Assembly (NCBI GenBank): GCA_027081015.1
Contig: JALWMA010000066.1
Span: 10,389-48,296 of the forward strand
Direction: 5' to 3'
DNA from: Campylobacterales bacterium
Lineage (GTDB): Bacteria > Campylobacterota > Campylobacteria > Campylobacterales > Hydrogenimonadaceae
DNA length: 37,908 bases
Part shown: positions 24,177-32,576 of the stretch, piece by piece
Numbering within the stretch: position 1 is the first letter of the stretch
Layout: the number at the start of each line of letters is the position of its first letter
Position numbers and translations under genes: made by a program
Notes under the pieces: model-generated
The model's database searches: none
Told to the model about the DNA's origin: nothing
The model's input: the letters and a program-made list of their open reading frames with translations, nothing else

Positions 24177-25115
24177 CTATATCCATCTCTTCTTTTTGAG
24201 CCATTTGAAGATGAGATAGGCGATGAGCAGGTTTACTATCCAGACGGCAAGATATCCGTATCTCCACTCCAGTTCCGGCATGAACCTGAAATTCATTCCG
24301 TAGTTGCCGACTATGAACGTAAGAGGGAGGAAGATGAGAGAGATTGCGGCGAGCCGCTGCATGGCCTGGTTCATACGGTTGCTCAGGAAACCCATCAGCA
24401 GGTTCTGAAGGTAGCCTGTACGGTCCAGGTACGTTTTCGATTCGTTTATCAGAAACGATAGGTGCTCCTTGAGATCGATGAACTCATACTTCAGCTTTTT
24501 TCTCATGACGACCGGAAAGTGGTTGAAAATTTTGTTTATAGTGTCGTTTTGCTGGACTGAGAGTTTTGCTATCCGGTTTAGTGTGCGTCTTGCGAAATAG
24601 AGGTTCTTCTGGACTTCCTGCTCATCCAGGCTCTCGTTGAAGATTCTGTCTTCTATCTCTTCAAGCCTGTTGTCGACATGGTCGATGACGCTCATCGTAT
24701 GGTCGACCATAATATCTATGACAAGATAGAGAACGTACTCGAGGGAGTCGGTGGCCTTGTATCGCTTGTATAGACGGTTTACAATCGATTTTACTATCCT
24801 CTTCTCCCTTGCGAGGAATATGAACTTCTGCTCGTGCATGATGATCGCGACGTTTCTGTCGTTGTAGAGAAGTTCGTTCTCTTCGTCTTTTTGAAAATAT
24901 TTCAAAATTGCCAGCTTGAACGATTCGTTCTCTTCGTATGCTACACTCTGGCCTTCGTTTTTGATATCTTCTATGAAGCTTTCGGGAAAGTTGCGATCTT
25001 TCAGCCAGGAGATGATATCTTCGTTCTCTATGGAGGTGAAGATTATCTGCTTCTTGTGATCGAGCAGCTCTATCTCATCTTTTCTGTAGAGTCTGTCGTC
25101 AGATAGTATGTACAT
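24177..25115 (-). CDS. corA: CorA-family divalent metal ion transporter
   Basis: This 312-residue protein has a large soluble N-terminal part with helices (LEYVLYLVIDIMVDHTMSVIDHVDNRLEEIEDRI) and two C-terminal membrane helices separated by the diagnostic GMN motif (IVGNYGMNFRFMPELEW). It ends in a Lys-rich tail (KWLKKKRWI). CorA proteins form pentameric Mg2+/Co2+ channels of the inner membrane; some relatives carry zinc outward, and the motif alone does not separate them. The ATG at 25115 follows GAGGAGTAAAA, and the upstream MscS-type gene ends 4 bp earlier, so the two form an operon. Confidence 0.93.
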   Translation of the reverse strand: MYILSDDRLYRKDEIELLDHKKQIIFTSIENEDIISWLKDRNFPESFIEDIKNEGQSVAYEENESFKLAILKYFQKDEENELLYNDRNVAIIMHEQKFIFLAREKRIVKSIVNRLYKRYKATDSLEYVLYLVIDIMVDHTMSVIDHVDNRLEEIEDRIFNESLDEQEVQKNLYFARRTLNRIAKLSVQQNDTINKIFNHFPVVMRKKLKYEFIDLKEHLSFLINESKTYLDRTGYLQNLLMGFLSNRMNQAMQRLAAISLIFLPLTFIVGNYGMNFRFMPELEWRYGYLAVWIVNLLIAYLIFKWLKKKRWI

Positions 25116-25119
25116 ATTT

Positions 25120-26940
25120 TTACTCCTCCCGTTTTACGATTTCGAGCCGGTCTTTTATGTCGCGAACGTGCAGGTCGAGCTGCGGGAAGGGGATCTCGAT
25201 GCCGTTTTCATAGAGTGTGTTGTAGATCAGTACCAGGAATTTGTCGGCGGTGCGCAGCGGCTTGAGGGTCTCGTCTCCCTCGACCCATACGAATAGTTCG
25301 AAGTTTACGCTGCTGCTCCCCATCTCTGTCATCACGACCATCGGCTGCTTTGTCTCGTCGTCGCGTATGTAGTGCAGAGAGCTCTTCTGAAGCGCATCCA
25401 GAATCGCGCTTTTGACCATTTTTATATCGCTTCCGTACGCCACACCGAAAGGGATGCGCATCCGTCTCCTGCTGTCGCTTAGGGTCCAGTTTACGACATC
25501 GTTTTGTATGAAAGTCTGGTTCGGAACCAGAATGTCTATGTTGTCATTGGTTCTTATCGTGATGGATCGCATATGGATATCTACGACACGCCCGCGAAGT
25601 CTGTCGTTTATCTCGAGAAAATCTCCTATCTTTATACTCTTTTCAAAGAGCAGTATTATGCCCGATATGAAGTTTGCCACGATATTCTGCAGGCCGAATC
25701 CTATGCCGACCGAGAGGGCTCCGGCTATGAGCGTGAGGGAGCTCAGGTCGAGCCCCATGCTCTTTAACATTATGAAAAAGGCTACGGTGAGTATGAGGTA
25801 GTAGCCGATATTGCTTACAATTATCTGGTTTGACGGGGTTATGTTTATGAACATATGGGTAATTCGCCTGATATAGCGGCGGTAGAGTCCAGCAAGCGTG
25901 AAGCCGGCGGCGAGTATGAAGAGCGCGACGATAATATTCCAGCTGCTTATGGGCTTTTCGTTTATGCTAAAAAGCGGGGTCTGCAGTCTCTGCCAGAGAT
26001 CCTTCTCTATCATCTGCAGCCCCTCTTTGGTACGGTGAAGAAGAATTTTTGTCTTTCCGAGCCTCTGTGTGCTCAACTGCTCGATGGTCTGAAGTACAGG
26101 GGCATATTCGGCTTTTTCGTCTGCAGAGAGGCTCTCTGCCAGTTTTCTTATACCCTCCTGCCTATCGAAGAGTTTAGGGCTTTCGGCCTGCAGTGCGCCG
26201 AAAAATCCTACGAGTTCGTTTCTTATCAGCTCCTTCGTAATCTCGTCCACCCTACGCTTCTGCAGATCGATCCTCTTTTGCATATCGTTCGCTTTCGCTT
26301 CGCGCCCAAGCAGTCCGAGACGCTCCTTCTCGATTTTGAGGTTTTCAAGCTCCATCTGCGCTTCGTGCAGCCTCTTTTCAACCTTCCGATACTCATCTTC
26401 ATACCTTTTTGTATCGAACTTTATACTTGGAAGGCTCTCTTTCAGTATATCTGTATTGTGCTCCACAGCCTCTTTTAGAAGCCTGAGACGTTTTTCAATC
26501 TCCTCCCTGCTTCTGTAGTAGAAAGCGTACTGCAGCTCCTCTACGGTTGGAAACGATCGGTTCGAGTCCGAATGTGATACGATTTTGGAGAGATACGAGA
26601 GCTTCTCGTTCACTTCTCGTAGGGAGTTTTGAAGATGCGCGACCCTCTTTTTCTGCCCTATCAGGGTCCAGAACGCCTTCATATACGTACCGCTGCCGTT
26701 TATATCTGATGTCTCAAGCAGCTTCGGCGGCTTCTGCTTCGCATATTTGGTGATGTTTATCAGTTTGTAGAGCAGGGAGCGTTTCAGTTTTGTCTCGGCC
26801 GTTTCGTTCCTCTCTTCATTCAGCGCCGCCAGGTAGTGTTCGTAGTTTTTCAGGGCGTCCGGTCCGATCAGCACGCTATTACCTGCCGGGGATGCGAAGA
26901 TGAAAATTGCGTAGAGGGTTAATAAAAGAGTATATTTCAT
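25120..26940 (-). CDS. MscS-type mechanosensitive ion channel with long periplasmic N-terminal domain
   Basis: This 606-residue protein has a signal-like N-terminus (MKYTLLLTLYAIFIFASPAG) and then ~300 residues of predicted coiled coil (RKVEKRLHEAQMELENLKIEKERL), resembling the large periplasmic part of KefA/MscK-like channels. Three membrane helices start near residue 331. The pore helix AGALSVGIGFGLQNIVANFISG lies near 404-425, with the MscS beta domain after it (RLRGRVVDIHMRSITIRTND, PNQTFIQNDVVNW). It should release solutes under osmotic downshock. Together with the CorA gene 4 bp downstream it makes an ion-homeostasis operon, and it is divergent from the EI24 gene. Confidence 0.9.
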   Translation of the reverse strand: MKYTLLLTLYAIFIFASPAGNSVLIGPDALKNYEHYLAALNEERNETAETKLKRSLLYKLINITKYAKQKPPKLLETSDINGSGTYMKAFWTLIGQKKRVAHLQNSLREVNEKLSYLSKIVSHSDSNRSFPTVEELQYAFYYRSREEIEKRLRLLKEAVEHNTDILKESLPSIKFDTKRYEDEYRKVEKRLHEAQMELENLKIEKERLGLLGREAKANDMQKRIDLQKRRVDEITKELIRNELVGFFGALQAESPKLFDRQEGIRKLAESLSADEKAEYAPVLQTIEQLSTQRLGKTKILLHRTKEGLQMIEKDLWQRLQTPLFSINEKPISSWNIIVALFILAAGFTLAGLYRRYIRRITHMFINITPSNQIIVSNIGYYLILTVAFFIMLKSMGLDLSSLTLIAGALSVGIGFGLQNIVANFISGIILLFEKSIKIGDFLEINDRLRGRVVDIHMRSITIRTNDNIDILVPNQTFIQNDVVNWTLSDSRRRMRIPFGVAYGSDIKMVKSAILDALQKSSLHYIRDDETKQPMVVMTEMGSSSVNFELFVWVEGDETLKPLRTADKFLVLIYNTLYENGIEIPFPQLDLHVRDIKDRLEIVKREE

Positions 26941-27035
26941 CGACTGCCCGCTATCGTTTGGATATTACAGGCCGATGTTACTACACTTCACCTCTCAAAA
27001 GGCTGAACGACAGAAAAGGTAAATGAGAACTTTGA

Positions 27036-27041
27036 TAGAAT
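27036..27041 (+). promoter_or_regulatory. Possible -10 box (TAGAAT) of the EI24 gene
   Basis: TAGAAT at 27036-27041, within TTTGATAGAATAG, lies 35 bp before the ATG at 27076 in the divergent region facing the MscS gene. No -35 is recognisable. Confidence 0.35.
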
Positions 27042-27075
27042 AGCGTGGTACACTCGTCGTATCAAAGGCATTTTT

Positions 27076-27999
27076 ATGAAAAAAGTAAACAGCTATTTTC
27101 TACGAAGTATAAAAGATATACTGCGTTGGGATGTTTTGAAACTCACGCTCGCTATAGGGCTACCCCTGATGGCGGTATGGATAGCGATAGGGTGGCTCTA
27201 CTGGGATCAGGCGGTTTCGATCACTTCGAAGATAATAAGCTGGGTACCCTTTTCGATCGTGAAGGCCAACGGGGCACTCTTTATACTCTTTTTTATCTGG
27301 TTTGTGGCCGTTCTGGTTACATTCGCGATCATTACGGCTCTCATAGGTCCGCCGATACTCAGAAAGTTCAAAGAGAGGACATACTACTTCTACACCTTCT
27401 CCTCTCTTCTCATACTCTCGGCAGGCTGGGCTCTCGTACTTCTGCTGAACTGGCACCTGGTAAACGAGCAGATACAGAGGCTCCTTACCCTTCTTCCGTT
27501 TCAGACCGTCGCCGACGGAATCGCATGGCTGATAGCCTTCTATCTCTTTTACAACATGTTCATACTCTCGCTCTACCTTGTCATATCCTATTTCAGAAAG
27601 CCGTTTCTGGATGCGATAAAAGAGATGGATTACCCCCATATAGATACTTCAGGCAGCGGTATAAGCAAAAAACACCATCTAAGCGTTTTGCGCGACTCTA
27701 TGCTCTTTATCATCCTCTCCGTCGTTCTCTTTCCCATACTCTTCATACCGGTCGCCAACGTCTTCGTTCAGCTCTTTTTGTGGGCGTGGCTCTACAGGGA
27801 GTCCTATTTTCTAAGCACCTGCTCCCTGTATTGCAACGAAGAGGATTACAACACCCTGCGCCACCACAGCTTTACGATATGGAGTATAGCCCTCTTCGCT
27901 TCGCTTCTCAACTTTTTGCCGGCGATAAACATTTTCGCTCCATTCTTCGCGCAGCTGATGTTTTTTCACTGGATAATGGAACACAAGGGTAAAGATTGA
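27076..27999 (+). CDS. EI24-domain (CysZ-like) integral membrane protein
   Basis: This 307-residue protein carries about six hydrophobic segments: TLAIGLPLMAVWIAIGWLYW, ALFILFFIWFVAVLVTFAII, SLLILSAGWALVLLLN, and IAWLIAFYLFYNMFILSLYLV. They are followed by FIILSVVLFPILFIPVANVF and a final pair near the C-terminus. The WAWLYRESYFLSTC stretch and overall plan fit EI24 proteins; CysZ of this family takes up sulphate in E. coli, but no cys genes are nearby. Its stop (27997-27999) overlaps the TTG start of phosphoglucomutase, so it may be the first gene of the pgm-pgi-phosphorylase transcript. Confidence 0.72.
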   Translation: MKKVNSYFLRSIKDILRWDVLKLTLAIGLPLMAVWIAIGWLYWDQAVSITSKIISWVPFSIVKANGALFILFFIWFVAVLVTFAIITALIGPPILRKFKERTYYFYTFSSLLILSAGWALVLLLNWHLVNEQIQRLLTLLPFQTVADGIAWLIAFYLFYNMFILSLYLVISYFRKPFLDAIKEMDYPHIDTSGSGISKKHHLSVLRDSMLFIILSVVLFPILFIPVANVFVQLFLWAWLYRESYFLSTCSLYCNEEDYNTLRHHSFTIWSIALFASLLNFLPAINIFAPFFAQLMFFHWIMEHKGKD

Positions 28000-29651
28000 A
28001 AAAAGTATCTCCAATGTCCCATCCGTTTGCCGGCAGACCCGTACCGAAGGGTGAGCTTGTCGATATCCCCGCCCTGGTTTCGGCGTACTACGAACTAAAA
28101 CCCGGTCCTTCGGTAGAGAGCGAGAGGGTTGTTTTCGGCACCTCGGGGCATCGCGGCAGCTCTTTGAAAAGGAGCTTCAACGAGACTCATGTAACGGCGA
28201 TTTCCCAGGCCGTATCCGATTTTAGAAAGAAGCGGGGCATTAGCGGCCCCATATTTATGGGAATAGATACCCACGCCCTATCTACCCCTGCACAGATGAG
28301 CGCCGTACGCGTTCTGGCCGCGAACGGTGTCGATCTCTATATCGCCCAAGACGGTGAGTATACCCCCACACCGCTTGTATCGTTTGCGATTCTGCAGCAG
28401 AACGGTCGCAGCACGAAGAGTTCCGACGGCATAGTGATTACACCTTCGCACAATCCGCCGGAGGACGGCGGTTTCAAGTATAATTCCCAGAACGGCGGGC
28501 CTGCAGAGACCGAGATAACCGCAGAGATAGAGAAGCGCGCGAACCGTATTTTGGAAAGCGGTATGAGGGGGGTGAAGCGTGTAGATTACGAAGCAGCCGT
28601 CGGTTCACCGTCTGTAGAGGAGTACGATTTCATAACCCCGTATGTGGAGGCTCTGGCCGATATCGTGGATATGGGGAGCATAAAGAGGTCAGGCCTGAGG
28701 CTGGCGGTCGATCCGCTGGGAGGGTCCGCAATCGGGGTATACAGAAAGATAAACGAAATTTACGGACTCGATATGGAGATAGTAAACCCATATGTGGATC
28801 CGACCTTTTCGTTCATGACGCTCGATCGTGACGGTAAAATAAGGATGGACTGCTCATCCGAGTGGGCGATGGCCTCTCTCGTAAGGCTCAAAGATAGTTA
28901 CGATCTGGCGTTCGGAAACGATACCGATGCGGACAGGCACGGTATAGTCACTCCTGTCGGGGGGCTGATGAACCCCAACCACTATCTATGCGTCGCTATA
29001 TGGTACCTCTTCAAGCACCGTAAATGGGCGCAGCATCTCAAAATAGGCAAGACTCTTGTCAGCAGTTCGATGATTGACCGCATAGCCGCAAGCCTGAAGA
29101 GGGAGGTTTACGAAGTACCGGTGGGCTTCAAATGGTTCGCCGAGGGGCTCTTCGAGGGGTGGCTCGGTTTCGGCGGCGAAGAGAGTGCGGGTGCTTCGTT
29201 TTTGAGGTTCGACTCATCCGTCTGGACGACCGACAAAGACGGCATAATCATGAATCTTCTCGCAGCCGAGATAAAGGCTGTCACGGGCAGGGACCCTGCC
29301 GAGATATACGCCGATTTCGAAAACGAGTTCGGAAAATCGTACTACAGGCGCATAGACGCCCCAGCCACGCAGGAGCTAAAAAAGAGGCTCAAAAAGCTTG
29401 ATGAGAAGGAGTTGAGACTCACCGACCTAGCCGGTGAAAAGATAGAGAGAATCTACACCAGGGCTCCCGGAAACGGCGCCCCTATCGGTGGAGTGAAGAT
29501 CGTGACCGAAAACGGCTGGGTGGCCGTGCGGCCGTCGGGAACGGAGGATATCTACAAAATCTATGCAGAAAGTTTCCGCTCCGAGGAGCATCTGGATGAG
29601 CTTCTGGAGGATGCCGGGCGGGTAGTGTCGTCTCTGTCGGCACAAAAGTGA
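27996..29651 (+). CDS. pgm: Phosphoglucomutase (alpha-D-glucose specific)
   Basis: Pgm interconverts glucose 1-phosphate, the product of glycogen phosphorolysis, and glucose 6-phosphate. The 551-residue protein has FGTSGHRGSS, the phosphoserine site ITPSHNPPEDGG with Ser151, the metal site GNDTDADRHGIV, sugar-binding GFGGEESAGASFLR and phosphate-binding RPSGTEDIYKIYAE, all intact. Length agrees with E. coli Pgm (546). Two starts are possible: TTG 27996, with AAGGG six bases upstream and a stop/start overlap with the EI24 gene, or ATG 28014, whose residues align directly with the E. coli N-terminus. I list the first. pgi follows 13 bp later. Confidence 0.95.
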   Translation: MKKVSPMSHPFAGRPVPKGELVDIPALVSAYYELKPGPSVESERVVFGTSGHRGSSLKRSFNETHVTAISQAVSDFRKKRGISGPIFMGIDTHALSTPAQMSAVRVLAANGVDLYIAQDGEYTPTPLVSFAILQQNGRSTKSSDGIVITPSHNPPEDGGFKYNSQNGGPAETEITAEIEKRANRILESGMRGVKRVDYEAAVGSPSVEEYDFITPYVEALADIVDMGSIKRSGLRLAVDPLGGSAIGVYRKINEIYGLDMEIVNPYVDPTFSFMTLDRDGKIRMDCSSEWAMASLVRLKDSYDLAFGNDTDADRHGIVTPVGGLMNPNHYLCVAIWYLFKHRKWAQHLKIGKTLVSSSMIDRIAASLKREVYEVPVGFKWFAEGLFEGWLGFGGEESAGASFLRFDSSVWTTDKDGIIMNLLAAEIKAVTGRDPAEIYADFENEFGKSYYRRIDAPATQELKKRLKKLDEKELRLTDLAGEKIERIYTRAPGNGAPIGGVKIVTENGWVAVRPSGTEDIYKIYAESFRSEEHLDELLEDAGRVVSSLSAQK

Positions 29652-29664
29652 AAAAGGATCGACG

Positions 29665-30924
29665 ATGATTACCTACGACCACAACCTGGGATGGAGAGCC
29701 GACGATGATGCGAACGAACTGATGGCGGAGGCTTTCGGAAACCTCGTTTACGAAAGGGAGAAGGGTGTTGTCGGCTACTACAACCTCCCTTTCGATTCCG
29801 GATTGATCGTCAGCGAAGCGGAGGCGTACGCGGCATCGAGCGACGCGGTGCGAAACTGCGACACGATAGCGGTCATAGGGATAGGGGGCTCTTCGCTGGG
29901 TGCCAAGGCGGTAGACTCGATTCTCAGACCCCGCTCCCCGGAGGCGAAGCGGCTCCTTTTCTTGGAGAATCCCGACCCTGTGGATATAGAAGAGAAGTTC
30001 GATACGCTGCAGAAGGAGAAGACCCTCTTTATCGTAATTTCGAAATCCGGTACCACCGTCGAGACCATCTCCATCTTCAAAGCAGCCGTCGAGAGATTCG
30101 GGCTGGATCTGGACGGAGAGGACAGGGAGCGGGTCATAGCGATAACGGACGAGGGTTCACCTTTATGCCACTTCATCGACCGCCACGGCCTTAAAGCCTA
30201 CACGATCCCTCACAATGTGGGAGGCCGATTCTCGGTACTGAGCAGCGTGGGCATAGTGCCGCTCACACTGGCCGGCTACGATACGCGCTCCATCCTTTCG
30301 GGCGCATCGGAGATGGTGGAGAGGTTTTTCGACGCGCAGGAGGAGCATCTTCTGATCAAAGCCGCCTTTATAGCGAGCAGCTGGAGGGAGTATCGTATAA
30401 ACGTAGTGTTCGCCTACGCCTCCCGGCTGGAGGACTTTACGAAGTGGTACGTGCAGCTGTGGGGTGAATCGCTCGGAAAGATCGACCGCTGCGGAAACCG
30501 TGTCGGGCCTACGCCGGTAGGGCATATCGGCCCCGTAGACCAGCACTCGTTTCTTCAACTCGTCATGCAGGGGCCGCGTGACAAGAGCGTTACATTCATA
30601 AAGGTGGAAGATTTTGAGAAAAGTCTGAAAATACCCGATATAAGGCTTGAACATATAGAGAAGAGCGACTATCTCAACGGCCATACCTTCAACGAGCTTA
30701 TAAACGCCGAGTGTGACGCGACGATGGAGAGTCTTGCGGGCGAAGGCATCCCGGTAGACTCGATAACCATGAGCAGGGCCGATGAACGGAGTGTCGGGGA
30801 GCTCATCGCATATTACGAGCTTCTGACTTCGCTGACGGGTGCCATGCTCCATATCAACACCTACGATCAGCCCGGGGTGGAGACCGGTAAGCGCATTTTG
30901 GCGAAAAAATTTGAAAAGGGATGA
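29665..30924 (+). CDS. pgi: Glucose-6-phosphate isomerase (short form)
   Basis: Pgi interconverts glucose 6-phosphate and fructose 6-phosphate. The 419-residue protein has IGIGGSSLGAKAVDSIL near residue 73, SKSGTTVETISIFKAAV near 120 for phosphate binding, NVGGRFSVLSSVG with the active Arg, and the Glu/His region PVGHIGPVDQHSFLQLVMQG near 290. It is shorter than the E. coli enzyme (549) but similar in size to other Campylobacterota enzymes. The start follows AAAAAGGATCG, and the stop overlaps the start of the phosphorylase paralogue (ATGA), so the two are translationally coupled. Confidence 0.94.
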   Translation: MITYDHNLGWRADDDANELMAEAFGNLVYEREKGVVGYYNLPFDSGLIVSEAEAYAASSDAVRNCDTIAVIGIGGSSLGAKAVDSILRPRSPEAKRLLFLENPDPVDIEEKFDTLQKEKTLFIVISKSGTTVETISIFKAAVERFGLDLDGEDRERVIAITDEGSPLCHFIDRHGLKAYTIPHNVGGRFSVLSSVGIVPLTLAGYDTRSILSGASEMVERFFDAQEEHLLIKAAFIASSWREYRINVVFAYASRLEDFTKWYVQLWGESLGKIDRCGNRVGPTPVGHIGPVDQHSFLQLVMQGPRDKSVTFIKVEDFEKSLKIPDIRLEHIEKSDYLNGHTFNELINAECDATMESLAGEGIPVDSITMSRADERSVGELIAYYELLTSLTGAMLHINTYDQPGVETGKRILAKKFEKG

Positions 30925-32576
30925 AACGGATGGATCTCTTTCCCTACAACATAGATGAGAAATACAGGACGAAAGTGGCCTACTTTTCGATGGAGTTCGC
31001 CATCGACCAGGCGCTAAAGACATACTCCGGCGGCCTCGGCTTCCTGGCCGGCTCGCACATGCGCAGCGCGAACGACAGGCGCCAGCACACGATAGGCGTG
31101 GGAATACTCTGGAGCTACGGCTATTACGATCAGGGGCGCCACGAGGACAACACCCTCAAGATCGAGTACAGGCGCAAGTTCTACTACTTCATAGAGGAGA
31201 CGGGAATAAAGGTGGAGGTGGTCATAAACGGCAAACCGGTGGTCGTCAAAGCCTATCTGCTGCCCGCCTCTACGTTCGATACCGCACCGGTGATCCTCCT
31301 CTCGACCGACTGCTTCGAAAACGACCACCTCTCACGTACGATCACGCACAAACTATACGATGCCAACGAAGAGACGCGCATAGCACAGGAGATCGTGCTT
31401 GGTATCGGCGGAGTGAGGGTGCTCGAGGCGATGGGGGTCGATATAGATGTCTACCATATGAACGAGGGGCACTCGCTGCCGCTCGTTTTCGAACTGATGA
31501 GGAGATATCCGGCTTTGGAGGAGCTGAAAAAGCATGTCGTCTTTACGACCCATACGCCCGAGATGGCCGGTAACGAAGAGCACGACGTGGAGCTCCTGGA
31601 GCGGATGGGCTTTTTCAACGGCTTTTCAAAAGCCGAGATAGCGGAGAGGATCGACTATTACGAGAGGAGCTTTTCGCTTACGGTCGGAGCCCTCAAAACC
31701 TCCAAGCGGGCCAATGCCGTTTCGAAGATACATGAAAAAGTGGCCAACGAGATGTGGAAGGGTATCGGCGGCAGGTGCGAGATAATCAGCATAACCAATG
31801 CGCAAAACATGCGGTACTGGGCCGACAAACAGCTTCTGAGTTGGATGCAGGAGCATGAAGACTACCAGCTTGTCGGGCGGAAGAAACATCTCAAGCATAT
31901 CCTTTTCGAAGAGGTCGCCCACCAGACCGGAAAGCTTTTCGACCCCGATGTGCTGACGATCGTCTGGGCCAGAAGGTTCGCCGAGTACAAGCGTCCGGGC
32001 CTGCTCATATACGATATGGAGCGGTTCAGAAGGTTGATCTCCGACAAGGAGAGGCCGGTCCAGATAATCTGGGCCGGAAAGCCGTACCCGCTCGACTACC
32101 GCGCGATCCAGATGTTCAACGATCTCGTCCTGATGAGCAGGGAGTTCAAAAATGTGGCCGTCCTGATCGGTTACGAGCTTCGACTTTCGAAGCTCCTGAA
32201 GCAGGGGAGCGATCTGTGGCTCAATACGCCGAGGTGGGGGCGCGAAGCGAGCGGTACGAGCGGAATGAGCGCAGGCGTCAACGCCTCCATTCACTTCTCC
32301 GTCGACGACGGCTGGCATGCGGAGTTCCAAAAAGACGGGATCAACTCCTTCACCATACCCCACGCCGACCCGTCCCTGCCGGTAGAGGAGATAGACCGGC
32401 TCGACTACCTTACGATGATGCAAAAGCTCGAAGAGGTGATAATTCCAATGTATTACGAAAACGAAAAGGGGTGGCTCGATATAGCAAAGAACGGAATGAA
32501 CGACATAATCGCCTACTTCAGCTCCTCCAGAATGGTGGAGGAGTACTACGAGAAGCTCTACGACTACGGGAGCTGA
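30921..32576 (+). CDS. Glycogen-phosphorylase paralogue lacking the PLP lysine
   Basis: This 551-residue GT35-like protein starts at the ATGA overlap with pgi. It lacks the ~95-residue N-terminal domain of the phosphorylase at 8539 and begins almost directly with VAYFSMEFAIDQALKTYSGGLGFLAG. Other family elements are present: MNEGHSLPLVFELM, FTTHTPEMAGNEEHDV, WARRFAEYKRPGLL, IIWAGKPYPLDY and DLWLNTPRWGREASGTSGM. However, the residue after GTSGM is Ser450 instead of the lysine that binds pyridoxal phosphate. A normal phosphorylase reaction is therefore unlikely. It may be a glycosyltransferase without PLP, a glycogen-binding regulator, or an enzyme of another clade. The C-terminal third resembles proteins I recall from Bacteroidota, unchecked. 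Confidence 0.85.
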   Translation: MKRMDLFPYNIDEKYRTKVAYFSMEFAIDQALKTYSGGLGFLAGSHMRSANDRRQHTIGVGILWSYGYYDQGRHEDNTLKIEYRRKFYYFIEETGIKVEVVINGKPVVVKAYLLPASTFDTAPVILLSTDCFENDHLSRTITHKLYDANEETRIAQEIVLGIGGVRVLEAMGVDIDVYHMNEGHSLPLVFELMRRYPALEELKKHVVFTTHTPEMAGNEEHDVELLERMGFFNGFSKAEIAERIDYYERSFSLTVGALKTSKRANAVSKIHEKVANEMWKGIGGRCEIISITNAQNMRYWADKQLLSWMQEHEDYQLVGRKKHLKHILFEEVAHQTGKLFDPDVLTIVWARRFAEYKRPGLLIYDMERFRRLISDKERPVQIIWAGKPYPLDYRAIQMFNDLVLMSREFKNVAVLIGYELRLSKLLKQGSDLWLNTPRWGREASGTSGMSAGVNASIHFSVDDGWHAEFQKDGINSFTIPHADPSLPVEEIDRLDYLTMMQKLEEVIIPMYYENEKGWLDIAKNGMNDIIAYFSSSRMVEEYYEKLYDYGS

